Shown here piece after piece: positions 60,337 to 64,000 of a stretch of 64,000 nucleotides of DNA (the first letter of the stretch is position 1; each line of letters starts with the position of its first letter). Both the position numbers and the translations under genes were made by a program. Source of the DNA: Agaribacter marinus (lineage in GTDB: Bacteria > Pseudomonadota > Gammaproteobacteria > Enterobacterales > Alteromonadaceae); NCBI RefSeq assembly GCF_030160655.1, contig NZ_BSOT01000006.1, positions 62,001 to 126,000 on the forward strand, given 5' to 3'. The notes under the pieces were generated by a model. It did not search any database and had not been told where the DNA came from. It saw nothing but the letters and a program-made list of their open reading frames with translations.

Positions 60337-61935
60337 TTATTTTGACAAAGGTGCTAATGCTTTTTGTGTCTCAAAATGATCAAACCCACTTCCCGCAAAG
60401 CTTGGCATCATCAATTTAGGCGCGGCTTGTTCTAATTGCCATGCGATGTTGAGTAATAATTGTTCGTCCCAAGCTTTGCCAATAAAACTGATGTTAAGTG
60501 GTAAACCTTTCATTGACCCCATTGGAATACTAACCTGCGGATAGCCTGCAATTGCTGCCATCCAGCCTGCGCCAGCATTGCCGCCGGGAAAGCTATCGCC
60601 AAAGATTGGGTCAATCAAAAACGCGGGTGTTTGCGAGGGTGCTACTAGCGCGTCTACTTGATACTCGGACAGCAGTTTATCGATGCCATTTTTACGGGTA
60701 GCATCGGATAAAAATTGCTTAATGTCTTCATATTCATCATTGTAGCCTTGCGTTTCTTGTGCCTGTTCGAAGATACTTTGATCAAATAGGGCTAACTCAC
60801 GCGCAGATTGAGCATTAAATAGTATTAAGTCCGCCAACGTACGGTGCTTGTTTATTGTAGGCGTATTACTTAGGTAATGGTTAAGCGTTTGTTTAAACTC
60901 TATGAGTAATAATTTCAATGACTTATCCCAAAAACCATCAGGTGTTTCTAAGGCGTCAATGTTAACCAATTCAACACCCAAAGATTCTAGTGTCGCCAAT
61001 GATTCATTGAATGCTTCTATAATTGCGGGATGACTAGACTGTGTACTTCTTAATACCCCTAAACGTTTACCCTTAATTGTGGCTGTCAGTTGTTGGCTAT
61101 ATGATGTCTTGTTTTCGTCGGCTAAAGATGTTGCCGCGTCTGTTGGATCGCTTCCTGCCATAACTTCTAACATAAGCGCTGCGTCAGCAACACTCAAGGT
61201 CATTGGTCCTGCCGTGTCTTGCGTGACCGATATAGGCACTATATGTGTTCTGGACAACAAACCTACAGTAGGTTTTACACCTACCACGCCATTCATTGCG
61301 GCAGGACAAATAATTGAGCCGTTCGTTTCAGTACCAATCCCTAACGCTGCGAAGCGAGCTGCAATCGCTGCGCCTGTGCCCGATGACGAGCCACATGGGC
61401 TTCTATCTAAACTGTGAGGATTGCGTGTTTGGCCACCAATACCACTCCACCCACTAATTGAGTCATAAGATCTAAAATTTGCCCATTCAGACAGATTGGT
61501 TTTACCAAGAATAATCGCGCCGGCGTTTTTGAGTTTTTTTATAATGGGGGCGTCTCGCTGCGTCATATTTTGCTGTAAGGCTAAAGAGCCAGCGGTGGTT
61601 GGCAGACTTGCTACTTCAATATTGTCTTTTACCAACACAACCGTGCCATGCAGTGGTCCTAGCAGCTTCCCTTCATTTCGTTGTTTATCACGCAATTTGG
61701 CGAGACTTAAGGCACTTGGGTTTAAGGCGATAATCGCTTGAATTTTTATTCCTTGCCTATCCATCCCCTCTATACGTGCTAAATAACTGCTCACTATCTC
61801 AGCTGACGTAATTGTGCCCGCTTGCATTCTTGCCAATTGTTCTGTTGCGGTCAAGGTGTATAGCGGAACCGCTTTTTCGTTCGCCCAAGTAGCAGCGCCT
61901 ACGAATAGATATAAGATAATAAAAAATAACCGCAC
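60337..61935 (-). CDS. Exported amidase-signature-family enzyme
   Basis: The protein has 532 residues with a GTG start and an AGGAG ribosome binding site. The signal peptide is FFIILYLFVGAATWA. The amidase-signature triad is visible: Lys in LVKDNIEVASLPTTAGS, the Ser region SPCGSSSGTGAAIAARFAAL, and the Ser nucleophile in GIGTETNGSIICPAAMNG. The enzyme hydrolyses amide bonds of a periplasmic or external substrate. It is not GatA, because of the signal peptide and the absence of gatC/gatB neighbours. The substrate cannot be told. Confidence 0.85.
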   Translation of the reverse strand: MRLFFIILYLFVGAATWANEKAVPLYTLTATEQLARMQAGTITSAEIVSSYLARIEGMDRQGIKIQAIIALNPSALSLAKLRDKQRNEGKLLGPLHGTVVLVKDNIEVASLPTTAGSLALQQNMTQRDAPIIKKLKNAGAIILGKTNLSEWANFRSYDSISGWSGIGGQTRNPHSLDRSPCGSSSGTGAAIAARFAALGIGTETNGSIICPAAMNGVVGVKPTVGLLSRTHIVPISVTQDTAGPMTLSVADAALMLEVMAGSDPTDAATSLADENKTSYSQQLTATIKGKRLGVLRSTQSSHPAIIEAFNESLATLESLGVELVNIDALETPDGFWDKSLKLLLIEFKQTLNHYLSNTPTINKHRTLADLILFNAQSARELALFDQSIFEQAQETQGYNDEYEDIKQFLSDATRKNGIDKLLSEYQVDALVAPSQTPAFLIDPIFGDSFPGGNAGAGWMAAIAGYPQVSIPMGSMKGLPLNISFIGKAWDEQLLLNIAWQLEQAAPKLMMPSFAGSGFDHFETQKALAPLSK

Positions 61936-62245
61936 GTTAAGCTCCTAAGTCATTAGCTGATGTTTATTTTGTATTCACCGTTTTTTTCGAATTACTTGTA
62001 AGTAAATAACTAACATTGACGTTTGAATTACGTAAAATGTAGCAAAAAAATGCTAAGATTATGATAATTAAATGAAATTAATTTACTTAATCGCAAATAA
62101 TTGATGTGTATTATACAGTTTTTGTATAGATTCTAGCGTAATTCGGTAAAATGAATATATACAGAGCTGAACTATCTTCTGAATAAGCCGTAAAGGAATT
62201 TAAACAACAATTGTAAATGAAATTGTAATTACTTGAGGATAAATA
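61936..62245. other. Divergent intergenic region upstream of amidase and carbonic anhydrase
   Basis: This 310-bp AT-rich region holds both promoters. TTACTT-GT-AAGTAA (61992-62005) is an inverted repeat that may be an operator. No other feature was seen. Confidence 0.35.
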
Positions 62246-63028
62246 ATGAGAAAAGTTGCGTTAGCGAGTGTGCTATCTGTTTTGAGTTTCGCGTCTGTAG
62301 CAAATGTATGTGAAGGTTATGGGCCTCAAACGCCCCGAGACATTGATTCGCTTGAGGGAACCAACAAACGAATTTTCAGTATCGCACCGCCGTCAGAGCA
62401 AATGAATTTATGTAATATTCATTTTCATAACAACGCTGAACATAAGGCAAAAGACTTTTCTATCTACGCTGGTGAAGGAGACAAGGGTTATGGTGGTGGC
62501 TATATGTGTGGCATTAGTAAAGAACTGTCTGCAGCCGAGCTAAAACCTGTTAAAGGGAAGGTATGTGGTGGTTTGGAACCAGGTGATACGATTGAGATGC
62601 ATTGGGTACATTCATCATGTGACGTAAAACCGGGCGCTGGTTTAGGTAGTTGTTTATCTGACACTTGTGCGAACCCTAATCTACGTGTAGAAACTCAAGT
62701 ATTCACCTTGGTAAATGATTCGTCTGCAATGGATTTCAATGATATGGATTATGATGGCAATATGATTGATGGTTACCATCAAGCGAAAATGATCCCAACG
62801 ACGACTGGTGCACCGGTTGAATTTTTAGGATCTACTACTGGTCCATCATACGATGCAGCGCAGAAGTGCTCTCCATTGCAGGTGACATGGTCAGTGCGTC
62901 CTCAGTGTGCGAAGCTTGATATTAATTCGATCGCAAAATGGTGTGAGAGCAATGAGTTTGACGAGAAAAAATCGCATGGTGTGCGTCAATTAGTGACCGA
63001 CAAACGTTTACTTTCTGTTATTCACTAA
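62246..63028 (+). CDS. Delta-class carbonic anhydrase
   Basis: The protein has 260 residues. A signal peptide (MRKVALASVLSVLSFASVAN) and Cys-rich body are followed by LCNIHFHNNAEHKAKDFSIY (about 55-75) and DTIEMHWVHSSCDVK (about 112-127). These His clusters match the delta-class carbonic anhydrase family first described in diatoms. It would interconvert CO2 and bicarbonate in the periplasm, with zinc or another metal bound by the His set. Six or more cysteines suggest disulphides. A strong terminator follows. Confidence 0.8.
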   Translation: MRKVALASVLSVLSFASVANVCEGYGPQTPRDIDSLEGTNKRIFSIAPPSEQMNLCNIHFHNNAEHKAKDFSIYAGEGDKGYGGGYMCGISKELSAAELKPVKGKVCGGLEPGDTIEMHWVHSSCDVKPGAGLGSCLSDTCANPNLRVETQVFTLVNDSSAMDFNDMDYDGNMIDGYHQAKMIPTTTGAPVEFLGSTTGPSYDAAQKCSPLQVTWSVRPQCAKLDINSIAKWCESNEFDEKKSHGVRQLVTDKRLLSVIH

Positions 63029-63070
63029 AAGATACTCCTCGTGTGATAACACGCTTGTATCAATAGTTGA

Positions 63071-63100
63071 AGCCGCTGATTGTTCAGCGGCTTTTTTTTT
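63071..63100 (+). terminator. Strong intrinsic terminator after the carbonic anhydrase gene
   Basis: AGCCGCTGA (63071-63079) pairs with TCAGCGGCT (63084-63092) over a 4-nt loop, followed directly by a T-run. All nine base pairs are perfect. Confidence 0.85.
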
Positions 63101-63178
63101 GTAAAACTGAGGCTAAGTTCACAAGCATTTTCCTTCGCTGCCGATAAATAAATACGTTTGACGCATTCTTAGTTATCA

Positions 63179-64000
63179 ATGACACATAATACTTTTTTGA
63201 CAATTCCAATTAGTGAACTTAGGCCTGGCATGATGGTGCATAAGATTGGCGATCAAACAGGTAAACTTTCAGTAAAAAGTAGGGGAAAGGTAAAGCACCC
63301 AGCCATTATTGATCAATTGATTGCATGCGGCGTGCAAACTGTCGTTATTGAAAGAACCAAGCAAGTTACTAAAGAAACGATTCAGGCCTTAAATAATCGT
63401 AAACACGCATTAAGTAAGAAAACACTCAATATCACGCGCAATCAACCGGTAAATGCTGCATTCGAGTTAAGTGATGATGCACCGCAAAATAGTATAAGTG
63501 TAATACCAAGTTCGCGCGCTGAAGAGTTTCAGTTTGCGGAGCAACTAGTCATTGACTGCAAAGACCTATACAACTTACATAAATTGCGTGCAGAAAAAAG
63601 TTTGTCGATCGACATTACTCAAGCCTTAGACATAGTGAACGACGTCTATGCTAGTTTAATAAGAGACCCAAACGCTTTATTGTGCGTCAGTATGGTAAGA
63701 ACCAAGGGGGATTACTTTGCGAATCATGCAATGCATGTCTCTATTTTACTTTGCTATTTTGCGCTTCAATTGGGCATGTCAGAAAGTGACTGCAAGCGTC
63801 TATCAATTGTCGGGTATTTATATGACATTGGCATGGTGAAAATTCCGCATGAGATCACGCATAAACTGGATCGCCCAACAATAGATGATTTAGTCACTAT
63901 CCAATCTCATGTGCAACATTCACTAGACTTAACTGCCCCGCTAGCGATGGACAATGAGCAGCGCTTAGCGATAGAGCAACATCATGAGCGCTTAGACGGT
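63179..64000 (+). CDS. HD-GYP-like protein with degenerate HD motif (partial)
   Basis: The ATG at 63179 opens a frame with no stop to the end of the window (274 codons). The N-terminal part (ISELRPGMMVHKIGD…) is DUF3391-like. The HD-GYP domain begins near residue 180: FANHAMHVSILLCYFALQL. At the metal-binding HD the sequence is LYDIGMVKIPHEI, where other members have HDIGK. Later EQHHERLDG keeps the HHExxDG. Classical HD-GYP proteins hydrolyse cyclic di-GMP; the lost His and Lys suggest reduced or altered activity. The end of the gene is outside the window. Confidence 0.85.
   Translation, partial: MTHNTFLTIPISELRPGMMVHKIGDQTGKLSVKSRGKVKHPAIIDQLIACGVQTVVIERTKQVTKETIQALNNRKHALSKKTLNITRNQPVNAAFELSDDAPQNSISVIPSSRAEEFQFAEQLVIDCKDLYNLHKLRAEKSLSIDITQALDIVNDVYASLIRDPNALLCVSMVRTKGDYFANHAMHVSILLCYFALQLGMSESDCKRLSIVGYLYDIGMVKIPHEITHKLDRPTIDDLVTIQSHVQHSLDLTAPLAMDNEQRLAIEQHHERLDG

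Noticed and set aside
60337-61935. Amidase read as GatA
   Set aside because: It has a signal peptide and no gatB/gatC neighbours, so it is an exported amidase.
1-64000. CRISPR arrays, rRNA, tRNA, insertion sequences or prophage genes
   Set aside because: No repeat-spacer pattern, rRNA-like block, cloverleaf or transposase motif was seen in the gaps; tRNA absence was not tested with a program.

Overview
The window looks like chromosomal DNA of a marine gammaproteobacterium of the Alteromonadales (Alteromonas/Glaciecola/Paraglaciecola-like). This is inferred from the moderately low GC by eye, a MSHA-type pseudopilin, an agarase-type GH16 lipoprotein, many Sec and lipoprotein signals, and FNR-, LexA- and Fur-type sites close to the gammaproteobacterial consensus. 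I saw no rRNA, tRNA, CRISPR array, insertion sequence or prophage.

Layout. 1-4270: a chaperone-usher pilus operon (DUF4402-type pilin, chaperone, usher), with a strong hairpin after the pilin gene. 4744-5710: a GFA/CENP-V-like protein and a small secreted protein. 5778-8837: a bd-type quinol oxidase operon headed by a GbsR/MarR regulator, with a perfect FNR/Anr box over its promoter. 9242-12373: an accessory patch with a DUF2971 protein, a secreted ankyrin protein and a wrecked hipA-hipB toxin-antitoxin locus that still has a 16-bp palindromic operator. 12777-16229: GH16 lipoprotein, pseudopilin, superinfection-immunity-family protein, and an ECF sigma factor with its membrane partner.

16337-25532 is the first candidate for an undescribed system. 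A tight seven-gene operon encodes a CDP-alcohol phosphatidyltransferase, methyltransferase, LtaS/sulfatase-fold membrane enzyme, RibD-type reductase without deaminase, zinc-less MDR dehydrogenase, PTPS-like protein lacking key catalytic residues, and FkbM methyltransferase. It faces a three-gene operon of GT4 glycosyltransferase, ICMT/PEMT-like methyltransferase and SAM methyltransferase. The divergent leader can form a terminator and a competing helix. The content suggests a pterin- or pyrimidine-derived compound that is joined to a lipid or envelope glycoconjugate.

25927-31256: secreted M28 peptidase, rlmA, apbE, a phosphotransferase-fold kinase and an orphan solute-binding protein. 31291-53896 is the second candidate system. 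Three minus-strand genes (Tat-exported protein, LamG/heme lipoprotein, heme protein) diverge from a roughly 14-gene plus-strand operon. That operon encodes an HzsA-like heme lipoprotein, two beta-barrels, a TlpA thioredoxin, DUF4266, DUF3570, three TPR proteins (two are lipoproteins), and a TolQ-TolR-TolR-TonB/AgmX motor. The DUF3570 protein carries a DxVSGAS site like those flavinylated by ApbE. I infer an envelope-spanning, proton-motive-force-driven machine with redox components.

54023-64000: DUF4919-like lipoprotein, CPBP protein, a FAN1-type VRR-NUC nuclease fused to a DEDDh exonuclease under a near-consensus LexA box, CPXCG protein, flavin reductase with a coupled 41-residue membrane protein, HiPIP under a Fur-like box, exported amidase, a delta-class carbonic anhydrase, and the start of a degenerate HD-GYP protein that runs off the window.

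All family calls come from reading the sequence and memory of the families; no database search was run.
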